Origin: Candidatus Poseidoniaceae archaeon
GTDB lineage: Archaea > Thermoplasmatota > Poseidoniia > Poseidoniales > Poseidoniaceae
Reading direction: 5' to 3'
Assembly: GCA_938075675.1 (NCBI GenBank)
Contig: CALJHE010000006.1
Location: 1-64,000, forward strand
DNA: 64,000 bases
The notes beneath the pieces are model-generated. The model saw only the letters and a program-made list of their open reading frames with translations. It was not told the origin of the DNA and did no database searches. Shown in pieces: positions 52,817 to 62,080 of this stretch (its first letter is position 1; each line of letters opens with the position of its first letter). Made by a program: the position numbers and the translations under genes.

Positions 52817-54817
52817 TCAGTCAAACATTGTTAGAATATCGCGGAACAGCGTTTGAGCATGTCCTTCACTGCGCTCAACCAATCGCTTGACAATCAATTC
52901 AGGCGTTGAACGTGCAAGGTGGTTTCGCTTCGGTGTTCGGTCGACCATCAGTTCCAAATTGGCATCTAAACCAGTGGCCTCAATACCGTCGACTCTCAAA
53001 TCATTGCGTCCCGTAGCCTTGAGTATTGCTGGAGCAAGGTGAGTTACCAGCATCATTGTCGTGTCGTTTTGGGCTTCTGCAGCAAGCAACATTCCTGCGA
53101 TGATACGAGCGCCTGCGCCCGGCTCAGTGATTGCTTCCAGTTCATCAGCAAGAATCAGTTTCGGCGTGGGGTCACTTACGACATTAGCGAGTTCTACGAG
53201 GGTTTGTTCAAGTGCACCCGCACTTTGAGTTCCACCTGCCTTAGCCAGAATATGCATTGCATCGACCTGCCCAACACGCGCAGATTTAGCAGGGACAGGA
53301 AGTCCCATGTGTGCAAGAATGCAGGTGTGTGCAAGCAGTTCAAGCAGCGTCGTTTTACCACCGGAATTCGCACCAGTGAGGAGAGCAAGTGACTGCTGGT
53401 CGCCGTTTTCACCGGCATCTCCTAATCCATAGGTGACCGGGTCTGGTTCACAGCCGAGCAACAGATGTCGTCCCTCTTCGATGTAGATTCCATGTTCCAC
53501 AAAATCCGGAAGTACACACTCCCTGGCTTTGGCCCATAGGGCGATGCAAACCCACTGGTCAAATCCGATAAGGGCGCGGACAGCATCTTCACATCGTGAA
53601 CGAAGTGGACCAAGTTTCCTTGCGAGCATGAGCATGTGTTCAGTCTCTCCACTCTTGAGTTTCTGCTCTAGTGCTTGGTCTATTTCATCGATGACTTTCC
53701 TGTTTATTTTGGCTGGCCATTGTGATGCAAAGATATCGTATGGGCATCGGACTCCTGTACCATCCAAAGTTTCAACCATCGATTGTTTCGCCTTCTGCAT
53801 CGCCTCAGTGATGACATCACTGGTTGCTTCCTGTAATTTTCTCTGGAAGGCTGCTCCATCTGAAAGTGCTTCAAGCAGTTCTGCACCACTCAAGTTCATT
53901 TTGGCATCATCCATGGCTTGAGCCACTTCATCGTTGACTTGCCCTTCCAGTCCTTTAGCGACTTTCCACAGCGTGTCCTTCACTTCTGCAATGATTTCGA
54001 GATCACCTTGGTCATCTATACTTTCGAGAATCTCTGGTAAGTGTTCGAGTCCAGTGACAATTGAGAATAATTCATCGATGAAGGGGTGAGTATCGGTCGA
54101 TTCACGAGACATTTTCACGACGTCCGCTACGACGGTTAGAGTACGAAGGTTCTGACGAAACCAGTCGATCGTTCGTTCAGGTAGAATCAACTCACTTGAT
54201 GCTGTTTTTGGGAGGATGACCCATCCATCTGGTGCTTCGTCAGGCGCGCCCGAGCCAATCCATGTTACTGATTTGAAGACGGTATAATCTTTCCATGTTT
54301 CTCCTTCTCCAGGTTGCAAGACCCTGCACCATTTCTTGAATGAGTCCAACGGTTCTTTACTGACGACCACTCGTTCATACCGTTCGTTTGCAAATCGTGT
54401 TTGACGCAGATTGTGAAACAGACCCGATAGTGTGGACATACGTTCGCTGTTTTGATGCTGATACTGCATGGAATGGCTGACTTTGAGCCGTCGTTCGGCA
54501 GGATTTTCCACAGGCATCAAGAGTTGCATTCTTTCACGGGTAGCGGCACACGATGCGAAGGTGACAATGTCTTGCAGCAGCGCACGGTGAAGTTTCTCTG
54601 CTTCTTTCGTGGCGAGAAAAGAACCGGATTGGCCCGCTATCATTCGAGCAAGACTCAAAGCCCTTTTTGGCGATACGCCATCGATTTCGGCAATACGGGC
54701 AATGTCACCCGACTTTAGTGATGCAATTGCTTCTTCCTCTCCACCAAAGTGTTCGGTGATTTTCTGTGCCAGTCGTTCGCCGACACCGGGCAGTTTACTG
54801 AGAACCATACGCAACAT
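52817..54817 (-). CDS. HhH-containing MutS-like ATPase (archaeal MutS2-related)
   Basis: A 666-residue DNA-binding ATPase. The N-terminus has two helix-hairpin-helix motifs (SKLPGVGERLAQKITEHFGG and IAEIDGVSPKRALSLAR). The middle is helical, like the MutS lever/clamp. The C-terminal ABC-type ATPase has Walker A LLTGANSGGKTTLLE near residue 475, then AKAGGTQSAGALEQTLVEL and Walker B LILADELEA, with THLA following. It matches archaeal MutS2-like proteins that have HhH in place of a mismatch-recognition domain and lack the MutS2 Smr nuclease. A role in recombination or DNA-structure processing is inferred from the family. It sits between the two S15 genes, with a zero-gap stop against one. Confidence 0.85.
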   Translation of the reverse strand: MLRMVLSKLPGVGERLAQKITEHFGGEEEAIASLKSGDIARIAEIDGVSPKRALSLARMIAGQSGSFLATKEAEKLHRALLQDIVTFASCAATRERMQLLMPVENPAERRLKVSHSMQYQHQNSERMSTLSGLFHNLRQTRFANERYERVVVSKEPLDSFKKWCRVLQPGEGETWKDYTVFKSVTWIGSGAPDEAPDGWVILPKTASSELILPERTIDWFRQNLRTLTVVADVVKMSRESTDTHPFIDELFSIVTGLEHLPEILESIDDQGDLEIIAEVKDTLWKVAKGLEGQVNDEVAQAMDDAKMNLSGAELLEALSDGAAFQRKLQEATSDVITEAMQKAKQSMVETLDGTGVRCPYDIFASQWPAKINRKVIDEIDQALEQKLKSGETEHMLMLARKLGPLRSRCEDAVRALIGFDQWVCIALWAKARECVLPDFVEHGIYIEEGRHLLLGCEPDPVTYGLGDAGENGDQQSLALLTGANSGGKTTLLELLAHTCILAHMGLPVPAKSARVGQVDAMHILAKAGGTQSAGALEQTLVELANVVSDPTPKLILADELEAITEPGAGARIIAGMLLAAEAQNDTTMMLVTHLAPAILKATGRNDLRVDGIEATGLDANLELMVDRTPKRNHLARSTPELIVKRLVERSEGHAQTLFRDILTMFD

Positions 54818-54949
54818 CGTTTGTCAAAGGCTTTTGAGGATATTGCTCAAACGACATCAAGATTCTCGAATTCTGAGCATCCGTCACCTCTGGCCAACCG
54901 CTCGTTAACCTCAAAAGATACAGGGCATAGGCAGAACTGGTGCGAGGGA

Positions 54950-56821
54950 TTGAATCAAGACGGTTCAGAGAATCAAGGTCGCTCGAGGTTTGAGTTCAAC
55001 ATCGTGTTGAGTTCAACCGTTGCCGTATCTCTTGTCTTCCTTTTTGTTTCCGCAGTATACAGCGGTGCGGTAATCGAAATCGTTGAAGATGATGACCAAC
55101 TGTCAGCGCTCCGTGTCCCAGTTTGGGAAAGAAACACCATGCCTTACCAGACCGAGGGCGAGTTTGGGGTTGCCCTTGAAGTCGGGCCGTATGAATTGCT
55201 ACCAACTGAAAACGAGTGGAGTTCAACGCACCACTTTGTCGAGTATGCTCTTCCAATTGAAGAAGGTGGAGCTGCTCCTGATGATGCAGTTATCAGTCTC
55301 GCTGTATGGCGCCCCAATGTTCCTGATGGTGTCAAAGTGCCAGTCATTGCGGAATTTGGACCTTACTTCCAGGAAGCATCGGTTGAGACGCCAACCATTG
55401 AAGTCCCAGGGACATGGCTTGGTCAGATGATTATTGACCAGATTCTTCCTCATGGCTTTGCCTTCGCTCAAGTCTCAGTTTCAGGAACAGGACGCTCGAA
55501 CCATTGCATGGATTTGATGGGTAATGCTGAGCAACTTGGTAACGATGCTGCAGTACGATGGCTGGCGGAACAAAATTGGTCGAACGGCGCAGTTGGAATG
55601 ATTGGAAAATCATACGACGGAAGCACACCTTGGCAAGCAGCCATGTTCGGTGCTGAGCACGATTATCTCAAGACCATCGTACCTATTTCTGGATTGATTG
55701 GTGTCAAGGAATTGATGTGGCGCAACGGTTCTTCCGAAGCGAGAGCTCCGATTATGCATAACGGCGTTTACGGTTCATACGGATTGGATGGCGATGAAGA
55801 GGATTACCAAAACCTCTGCCCGGATTACATCATCGGCCCAGGTACTGGCGTTGCTGCGTACATGTTCGGCTCGGAAGTGGCCGGTGATTACTGGGCTGAA
55901 CGATACTTCCTTGAACGGGTTTTGAACAATTATCAAGGCAGTGTTTATCTGATTCAAGGCATGCATGATTGGAACGTTGACCCACACATGGCGGTGCCGA
56001 CGATGAATGCTCTCAAAGACGCTGGTATAGACGCAAAGGGGTTGTTTGGCCAGTGGGACCATGACTATCCAGACCGCCCAGTTCAGTTGGATGACCGGTC
56101 GGATTTAGGGGGCCGTGGCGGTGAAGCGTTCCCCGAAATGATTCGCTATGATTGGATGCAAGACCTCCTCGAATGGTTCGATTTCTATCTGCGAGATGTT
56201 GGTGAACAACCGGGCCTTTACATCGAGATTCAGTCCAACCAAGGCTCATGGAGGCTCGAAGACCGGTACCCTCCAAGCGACACGGTCGAAATCACCTTTG
56301 ATTTAGGCGGTTCATTGGAGAACATAGGAGGCGGGACGACGGTATTCCCCGATGCGAATGCTGGACCGGTTTGGCAATCTGCTCCACTTTCTGAGACCAT
56401 GTATGTTGCAGGCACACCTCGACTGCACGTTGATGTCACCACTGCAACCGTCGGCGGACAACTGTATGCACTGCTCGAAGAATGTGATGATTCGGATAAT
56501 TGCATTCACATCGGTCATGCCATTATGGATTTGCGATACCATGCTGGCGGCGATGATATTCAATCATGGACACCTGTTGTTGAAACGATCAATGCAAAGA
56601 TGGAGTTCATGCCTCTCGATGCGGAGATTCTCGAAGGCCATACACTTCGATTGAGTTTACTTTCAACGGGTGAAGATTACTTGCCAGCAAGCACCTCATC
56701 TGTCGTATTTGTTCAAGAAGGTGAATCCTCGACGCTCCAAATGGATACATTCGTGCCTGCGGATAAAATCTACTTTACACCGCCTGAATGCCTTCACGAA
56801 CGATGTGTAACCGCTGAATGA
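54950..56821 (+). CDS. S15/CocE-type hydrolase, membrane-anchored paralogue
   Basis: Second S15-family hydrolase, about 623 residues from TTG 54950. No ATG lies near the start: an N-terminal helix (IVLSSTVAVSLVFLFVSAVYSG) follows TTG directly, with a GAGGG stretch just upstream, so this start is the best of the options and is uncertain. An alternative is a start further upstream (54749), which overlaps the divergent MutS-like gene. Catalytic serine is in GMIGKSYDGSTPW, aspartate in GMHDWNVDPHMA and histidine in GQWDHDYPDRP. It aligns over most of its length with the lipoprotein at 51008-52816, but keeps a transmembrane or signal-anchor helix instead of a lipobox. Duplicated from a common ancestor; substrates may differ. 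Confidence 0.82.
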   Translation: MNQDGSENQGRSRFEFNIVLSSTVAVSLVFLFVSAVYSGAVIEIVEDDDQLSALRVPVWERNTMPYQTEGEFGVALEVGPYELLPTENEWSSTHHFVEYALPIEEGGAAPDDAVISLAVWRPNVPDGVKVPVIAEFGPYFQEASVETPTIEVPGTWLGQMIIDQILPHGFAFAQVSVSGTGRSNHCMDLMGNAEQLGNDAAVRWLAEQNWSNGAVGMIGKSYDGSTPWQAAMFGAEHDYLKTIVPISGLIGVKELMWRNGSSEARAPIMHNGVYGSYGLDGDEEDYQNLCPDYIIGPGTGVAAYMFGSEVAGDYWAERYFLERVLNNYQGSVYLIQGMHDWNVDPHMAVPTMNALKDAGIDAKGLFGQWDHDYPDRPVQLDDRSDLGGRGGEAFPEMIRYDWMQDLLEWFDFYLRDVGEQPGLYIEIQSNQGSWRLEDRYPPSDTVEITFDLGGSLENIGGGTTVFPDANAGPVWQSAPLSETMYVAGTPRLHVDVTTATVGGQLYALLEECDDSDNCIHIGHAIMDLRYHAGGDDIQSWTPVVETINAKMEFMPLDAEILEGHTLRLSLLSTGEDYLPASTSSVVFVQEGESSTLQMDTFVPADKIYFTPPECLHERCVTAE

Positions 56822-56830
56822 ATCTCTAAT

Positions 56831-57139
56831 TCACTTGATGAAACGCCGGGCCACGTAGAACCCAGCTATGGCAGATAAACCGAATGAACTGGTTTCCAAG
56901 AGCGCATTTAGCATTGAATCAGCTTGTTGAATCAAATTGGTTTCTTCCAATAATCCGAAACTGAGTCGATGCCAATCGACAATGACAATTCCTCGTACTT
57001 CAAGCCATTTCAGCAGTAAAAATTGGGTGATAAAAAAGAACTTTACAGCGTTGCTTGCAATTTTGAAAAGGAAGGCTGCTAGGACTCCTAACACGAGCCC
57101 TTGCAGGGCAGAGTTACTGAGTTCGGCCGCTTCAATCAT
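56831..57139 (-). CDS. FUN14-like small membrane protein
   Basis: A 102-residue protein with two hydrophobic helices and the FUN14 pattern. LVLGVLAAFLFKIA is followed by FFITQFLLLKWLEVRGIVIVDWHRL, the family's helix and short hydrophilic turn, and the C-terminus ends GLSAIAGFYVARRFIK. FUN14 proteins occur in archaea, bacteria and mitochondria, and only the eukaryotic FUNDC1 has a defined mitophagy role. The archaeal role is unknown. It lies between the S15 gene (convergent, 9 nt gap) and the Asp-box lipoprotein gene on its own strand. Length is normal for the family. Confidence 0.65.
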   Translation of the reverse strand: MIEAAELSNSALQGLVLGVLAAFLFKIASNAVKFFFITQFLLLKWLEVRGIVIVDWHRLSFGLLEETNLIQQADSMLNALLETSSFGLSAIAGFYVARRFIK

Positions 57140-57189
57140 GCAGATAAATTAGGCTCGTGGTACAAGTGGTTTCCGTATGCCTCATGTTT

Positions 57190-58596
57190 TCATGAAGTGT
57201 ACGGTAATTCCAGTTCGACTGCAAACAATGGGTCGGGGTCGGTTGAATCATGGTATGCTACTATGACTCCACCGTCGTTGAGGATACCGAGTGAGGCAAA
57301 GTCAAAGCGAATATCGTTTCCAGCCCCAGAGGTAGAGTCAAGGTCGCCTTGACCAATGTAGGTCATGGAATCTGGAGACATGTCTTCAGAGTATCCACGA
57401 ACATGGTACAACATGTCTATGTCTGGTCCGCCAGTGCTTTGGTAACGGACATTCAGTACGAACAGGTCCAATTCACCGTTGGCTTGGAATTCCCATTCTT
57501 CAATCGATGACGATACCGAACTCATGTCATAGGTGTGGTTTTGCCATGTTAGCGCACCGTCGGTAGACATGTAGTGTGTGAATGAGGTGCCAGAATTGGC
57601 AACACAATGCAAGGTTCCAGCGGAGTCATAGTGGCAGTATTCCGAAGGGAATTGAACTTCTAATTCATTCCAGGATAGGGTTGTGTCCATATAAGCAGCG
57701 TTGCCATTGTTGTAATAACTCGGGAAAATGAGGCCGCCGCTTGGCATTGGGAAGGCTCGCATCTCTTTGTGAGGTTTGTTGACATCGTAATACGAAGACA
57801 ATCCTTCTTCAGTGAAATCAAGATTGAGTTCAATTGTTGGGTCGTTGGAGTCTCGGCCCGTGAATTGGAAAGGGACGTAATTGAGTCCATCGACGCTTAT
57901 CTGGCCTCCTGCATCAAGCGATTGATGCCAGAAATTGGAGACCACAATGCTTGCCCAATCTCCGTTACCGATTGATGACGTAATTGGGCCAACAACCTCG
58001 ACTTGCCAAGAGCGGTCGTAAAACGGCTCAGTTAAGCGGTTGTAGCACCATTTCCATTCGTCTTCCGACTCGTCATAGAGGATGGCATAGAATTTGTCGA
58101 TTTTACCATCCCCACCAACGTAAGGAAACCACGACATCGAGATGATGTCTCCATTGGTTGCTTGGACGATACTGCCTTCTCCAAGACCTTCTTGACCCGG
58201 ATTTGTTGGGACTGCAGTTACGCATTGGCCGAGTGCAGGTAAGACTCCGGGAATGTACGTGTCCCACGTGTGGCCTCGATCTTCACTGAATACCGGATAT
58301 TCTCCACCAATGTTGAGGATTTGTCCTTCAATGGTCGTGGCAAGGTAGTGTTCACAGCAGTTGCCGCCTTTGGATGCATCGAAAACAGCCCACGAGGTGT
58401 TGGTGGTCTCATTGGTTCTCAAATCAACGGTCATGAACATACGTGGATCTTCATGAGCAACGCTGTCGATGAGTTGGTATGACTCCCAAATCGAGGTCAT
58501 TTCCGACTCATTGTTCACGATTTCTTCACCGCCACCAAAACAGCCAGCCAAGACCATTGAGGCGACCAATAGAACAGAGAGCAAGACTCTTCGCAT
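57190..58596 (-). CDS. Secreted lipoprotein with Asp-box (sialidase-like) beta-propeller
   Basis: A 468-residue exported protein. ATG 58596 (MRRVLLSVLLVASMVLAGCFGG) starts a signal peptide with lipobox LAGCF. Two Asp-box-type motifs are visible, SEDRGHTW and STDGALTW, which mark BNR/sialidase-like propellers. The rest is beta-rich with tryptophans (WSFPYVGG-like, VSNFWHQS, WQNHTYD). Asp-boxes are structural and do not prove sialidase activity; the arginine triad of sialidases cannot be confirmed by eye. An upstream in-frame start at 58809 would overlap the IleS stop region and lacks signal-peptide character. It probably binds or hydrolyses carbohydrate at the cell surface. Confidence 0.7.
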   Translation of the reverse strand: MRRVLLSVLLVASMVLAGCFGGGEEIVNNESEMTSIWESYQLIDSVAHEDPRMFMTVDLRTNETTNTSWAVFDASKGGNCCEHYLATTIEGQILNIGGEYPVFSEDRGHTWDTYIPGVLPALGQCVTAVPTNPGQEGLGEGSIVQATNGDIISMSWFPYVGGDGKIDKFYAILYDESEDEWKWCYNRLTEPFYDRSWQVEVVGPITSSIGNGDWASIVVSNFWHQSLDAGGQISVDGLNYVPFQFTGRDSNDPTIELNLDFTEEGLSSYYDVNKPHKEMRAFPMPSGGLIFPSYYNNGNAAYMDTTLSWNELEVQFPSEYCHYDSAGTLHCVANSGTSFTHYMSTDGALTWQNHTYDMSSVSSSIEEWEFQANGELDLFVLNVRYQSTGGPDIDMLYHVRGYSEDMSPDSMTYIGQGDLDSTSGAGNDIRFDFASLGILNDGGVIVAYHDSTDPDPLFAVELELPYTS

Positions 58597-58657
58597 GAAG
58601 ATGCGTAACGGCACATCGCTTTGAAGCCGTCGATGAGTGTTAAGCAACGACTGAGTA

Positions 58658-61600
58658 TCATTGAACGGTGAACCAAACGGTTGTTCCGTCCACTTCAAAG
58701 TTTTCTGAATTTGATGGGGCACCGCTCGATTCCGAATGGAATACTGCAGCAGCAGCACGTGTTTCAGTGACAATCCATTGCCGGTCTTGTTCGAACATTT
58801 CCGGAGCATCTTTGGTCCATATTTCTAAATCAATAGTTGCTTCAATGGCGAGGTTGAGATCTTTCCTCATCGCTTGTATGCGTCGGGTGATGTCTCTGGC
58901 TAGGCCCTTGGACAACAAGTCAGGAGTGTCGTTCATGTCGAGAACCAAACTGATTTGTTGTGCATCGTCGCCTTGACCTATGGTTACGGTTGAGGCCGCA
59001 AAGCCTTCTCGCTCGATACGTCGAACTTCGACATCACCTTCTTCGATAGCAACGCCGAGAATTTCACAGGTGCCTGCCTGAATGGATGCCAGCAGAGCCG
59101 TTGGGTCTTCAGCATTCTTGATTTCTCCGGCTACAGCGTTGACTTCACTGCGTGCTTTCGGAGCTAATGCTCGGAAATTCGGTGCCAGTTCAATTTGCTG
59201 GAATCGGTCGAGGTCACTTTCAACTTCGATTGATTCGACGTTGAGTTCTTCGGCTAAGATCTCATGGAATTCTACCATGTCGGGGCCGGAAACAATCCAG
59301 CCTTGAGCGCAAGGAAGGCGCTGGCGTCGGCCGGCCTCAACACGGATGCGTCGACCTACTTCAGCGAGTTCACGAACCAGAGCCATCGTTGCCTCAAGCG
59401 ACACGTCTTGAGGCGGTAGGTTTGCGGTTGCTGCCGCTGCCTCTTCATCCCATTCATCAGCGGTGGCGCCGTCAAGTGAGCCGGGTATGCCAAGTGGCCA
59501 TGCTGCTTGATGTACTGTTTTTCCGGTCAAGTTCCGGTGGATGACGTCAACCATGAAAGGACTCACTGGGGCGACCAATCGGCAAACCGTAGTAAGTATC
59601 TCGTGAAGTGTGTGCTGACAAGCGACTTTGTCACTGGTCTCCGCATCGTCCCATAATCTGCGACGGCTTCGTCGCACATACCAATTCGACACATCGTTGA
59701 CGATGAATTCTTCGAGGTCACGGCATGCCTTGTGGAAATTCCACTGCTTGAAGTCAGCGTGGTAGTTGTTGGCGGTGGTCGCCAAGCGGGAGAGAATCCA
59801 TCGGTCGAGCGACGAGCGAGATGCCACATCAGATGTTGATTGCTCGGGGTCGAACCCGTCGAGAGCGGCATAATCTGCATGGAACTTGTAGACGTTCCAA
59901 AGCGTCAAGAACATCTTTGCATAGGTCTCACGAACGCCGTTTGAATCAAACTTCAATGGATTCCATGGTGCTCCTGCTGTGACCATATACCAGCGTGTTG
60001 CATCAGCACCTTCACGGTTGAAGTGGTCCCATGGATCAACAATATTACCACGAGATTTCGACATTTTCTTACCTTCTGCATCAAGAATCAAACCGAGGCT
60101 CAAGCAACGCTTGTATGCAGGTTGGTCAAACACGGTCGTTGAAACGGCAAGCAGCGTGTAGAACCATCCGCGAGTTTGGTCGACACCTTCGCAGATGTAA
60201 TCGACAGGGAATGAAGCATCGAATGTTTCCTCTCCTTCAAACGGATGATGCCATTGAGCAAACGGTGCACAGCCAGAATCAAACCAGCAATCCATGACAA
60301 AAGGTTCTCTGTGCATAGGTTTTCCGTGGTCGGAAACCAGTGTGTATCCATCGACGACTGGGCGGTGCAAATCAACATCATCAGGACATTCGGGATTTTC
60401 AAATCCAGCAGCAACTGCCTTCGCCACTTCGCTTTGAAGTTCAGCAATTGAACCGATGCACTTCATGTTGCCTTCATCGTCTCGCCAAACAGGCAGAGGC
60501 GTGCCCCAGTAGCGTTCACGGGAGATTGCCCAATCTTTGACGTTGCGCAGCCATTCACCAAATCGGCCCTCGCCAACCCAGTCAGGTGCCCATTCGACGC
60601 CATCGTTGAACTCCAACAACCGTTCCTTGACTGCAGTCATGCGAACGAACCATGAGTCCATGGCATAGTAGAGCAACGGGTGGTCTGTTCTCCAACAGTG
60701 CGGATAATCGTGGAGGTAGGATTTCTCTCTGTACAGCAGTCCGCTCTCTGGGCCTTTGCCGTTGCTTCCGCCTTTGGCAGAAAGCAGTTCAATGACAGTT
60801 TGATCGCATTCTTTGACGTATCGCCCGTCGAGTTGTGGATGCGTTCCAGCGAGGAACGCACCGTCCATGCCAACGGTGTGGTAAGCGGGAAGACCAGCAG
60901 CCATTCCGAGGTTGTAGTCGTCCTCACCGTACATGACTGCGGTGTGCACAACGCCCGTTCCATCGGTCGTGGTGACCCAATCGGCTTCAAGAACGGTCCA
61001 TGCAGTTGTAGATTCCCCTCGAGGTACGGCATCTGGGAACAGCGGTTCATAGGAACGACCTACCAGAGATGAACCAGGGAATTCCTCAATAATTTCTACG
61101 TTGTGACGCAGAACATCCTTCATCAATTCCTTTGCTAGTATTACTTCTTCACCATCGGATGCGCCTCCAGCACCGATCCAGTTTTCCGCTTGTTCAGTAA
61201 TGCGGACTCGCACATAGGTGACTTCTGGTCCTACCGCTAAACCGACGTTACCCGGTAGTGTCCATGGCGTTGTTGTCCAAGCAAGAATACTCGCATCATC
61301 ATCGATGAGTTTGAATTTCACATAAACGGAAGGCTCCTCGACTTCCTTGTATCCGAGTGCTACTTCGTGACTCGAATAGGAAGTGCCGGTTTGTGGGCAA
61401 TACGGTAGGACTTTGTGACCTCTGTACAACAAGCCTTTGTCGAACATTTGTTTCATTGCCCACCAACATGATTCAACATAATTGTTGTCGAGTGTAACGT
61501 AGGGGTTGTCGAGGTCGACCCAGTAGGCCATTCGCTCAGTCATTTCTCTCCATGCAGATTCATAGGTCCATACGGAATCACGGCAAGCTTGGTTGAAGTT

Positions 61601-62017
61601 GTCCATCCCATAGGCCTCAATTGCTTCATTTGACATCAAGTCCATACGCTTCTGAACTTCGATTTCCACGGGTAATCCGTGAGTGTCCCAGCCCCCCTTT
61701 CGTTCGACACGGAAGCCTTCCATTGTCTTCCATCTGCATACGAGGTCCTTGTAGGCTCGTGCTACGACATGGTGAATACCGGGTTTTCCGTTCGCCGTTG
61801 GAGGCCCTTCGAGGAAGATGAAAGGAGCGCCGCCACCGTTGGAATCGATTGAAGCACGGAATGCATTTTCTTGCTTCCATGTTTCCAATAACGCAGTCTC
61901 GAGTGCAACAGCATCGAGTTCACCTGCCGAATGAGGACGTGCCATAGCCATGCGAGAAGCCTTTTTGTCTTGAACCTCACCCCTCTCAAAGGTGGCATTT
62001 TGAGTTTCCTTTTCCAT
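58658..62017 (-). CDS. ileS: Isoleucyl-tRNA synthetase
   Basis: Class I synthetase charging tRNA-Ile, 1119 residues, complete. The HIGH-type box is GPPTANGKPGIHH near residue 75. The GGWDTHGLPVEIEVQ, CPQTGTSYSSHEV and WTTTPWTLPGNVGLAVG segments mark the catalytic and editing (CP1) domains. The KMSKS loop is KKMSKSRGNIVDPW near residue 655. The long C-terminal anticodon and tail region with EAGRRQRLPCAQ matches the archaeal/eukaryotic-type enzyme. ATG 62017 (MEKETQNATF) is at the far end. It diverges from the repeat-rich surface protein gene across a 63-bp gap. Confidence 0.96.
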   Translation of the reverse strand: MEKETQNATFERGEVQDKKASRMAMARPHSAGELDAVALETALLETWKQENAFRASIDSNGGGAPFIFLEGPPTANGKPGIHHVVARAYKDLVCRWKTMEGFRVERKGGWDTHGLPVEIEVQKRMDLMSNEAIEAYGMDNFNQACRDSVWTYESAWREMTERMAYWVDLDNPYVTLDNNYVESCWWAMKQMFDKGLLYRGHKVLPYCPQTGTSYSSHEVALGYKEVEEPSVYVKFKLIDDDASILAWTTTPWTLPGNVGLAVGPEVTYVRVRITEQAENWIGAGGASDGEEVILAKELMKDVLRHNVEIIEEFPGSSLVGRSYEPLFPDAVPRGESTTAWTVLEADWVTTTDGTGVVHTAVMYGEDDYNLGMAAGLPAYHTVGMDGAFLAGTHPQLDGRYVKECDQTVIELLSAKGGSNGKGPESGLLYREKSYLHDYPHCWRTDHPLLYYAMDSWFVRMTAVKERLLEFNDGVEWAPDWVGEGRFGEWLRNVKDWAISRERYWGTPLPVWRDDEGNMKCIGSIAELQSEVAKAVAAGFENPECPDDVDLHRPVVDGYTLVSDHGKPMHREPFVMDCWFDSGCAPFAQWHHPFEGEETFDASFPVDYICEGVDQTRGWFYTLLAVSTTVFDQPAYKRCLSLGLILDAEGKKMSKSRGNIVDPWDHFNREGADATRWYMVTAGAPWNPLKFDSNGVRETYAKMFLTLWNVYKFHADYAALDGFDPEQSTSDVASRSSLDRWILSRLATTANNYHADFKQWNFHKACRDLEEFIVNDVSNWYVRRSRRRLWDDAETSDKVACQHTLHEILTTVCRLVAPVSPFMVDVIHRNLTGKTVHQAAWPLGIPGSLDGATADEWDEEAAAATANLPPQDVSLEATMALVRELAEVGRRIRVEAGRRQRLPCAQGWIVSGPDMVEFHEILAEELNVESIEVESDLDRFQQIELAPNFRALAPKARSEVNAVAGEIKNAEDPTALLASIQAGTCEILGVAIEEGDVEVRRIEREGFAASTVTIGQGDDAQQISLVLDMNDTPDLLSKGLARDITRRIQAMRKDLNLAIEATIDLEIWTKDAPEMFEQDRQWIVTETRAAAAVFHSESSGAPSNSENFEVDGTTVWFTVQ

Positions 62018-62080
62018 TGATTCTCCGCAGTGTCTCCGGATTGGGCTTGGGTATGTTTCAAATCGTTAGACCGCTACGGA

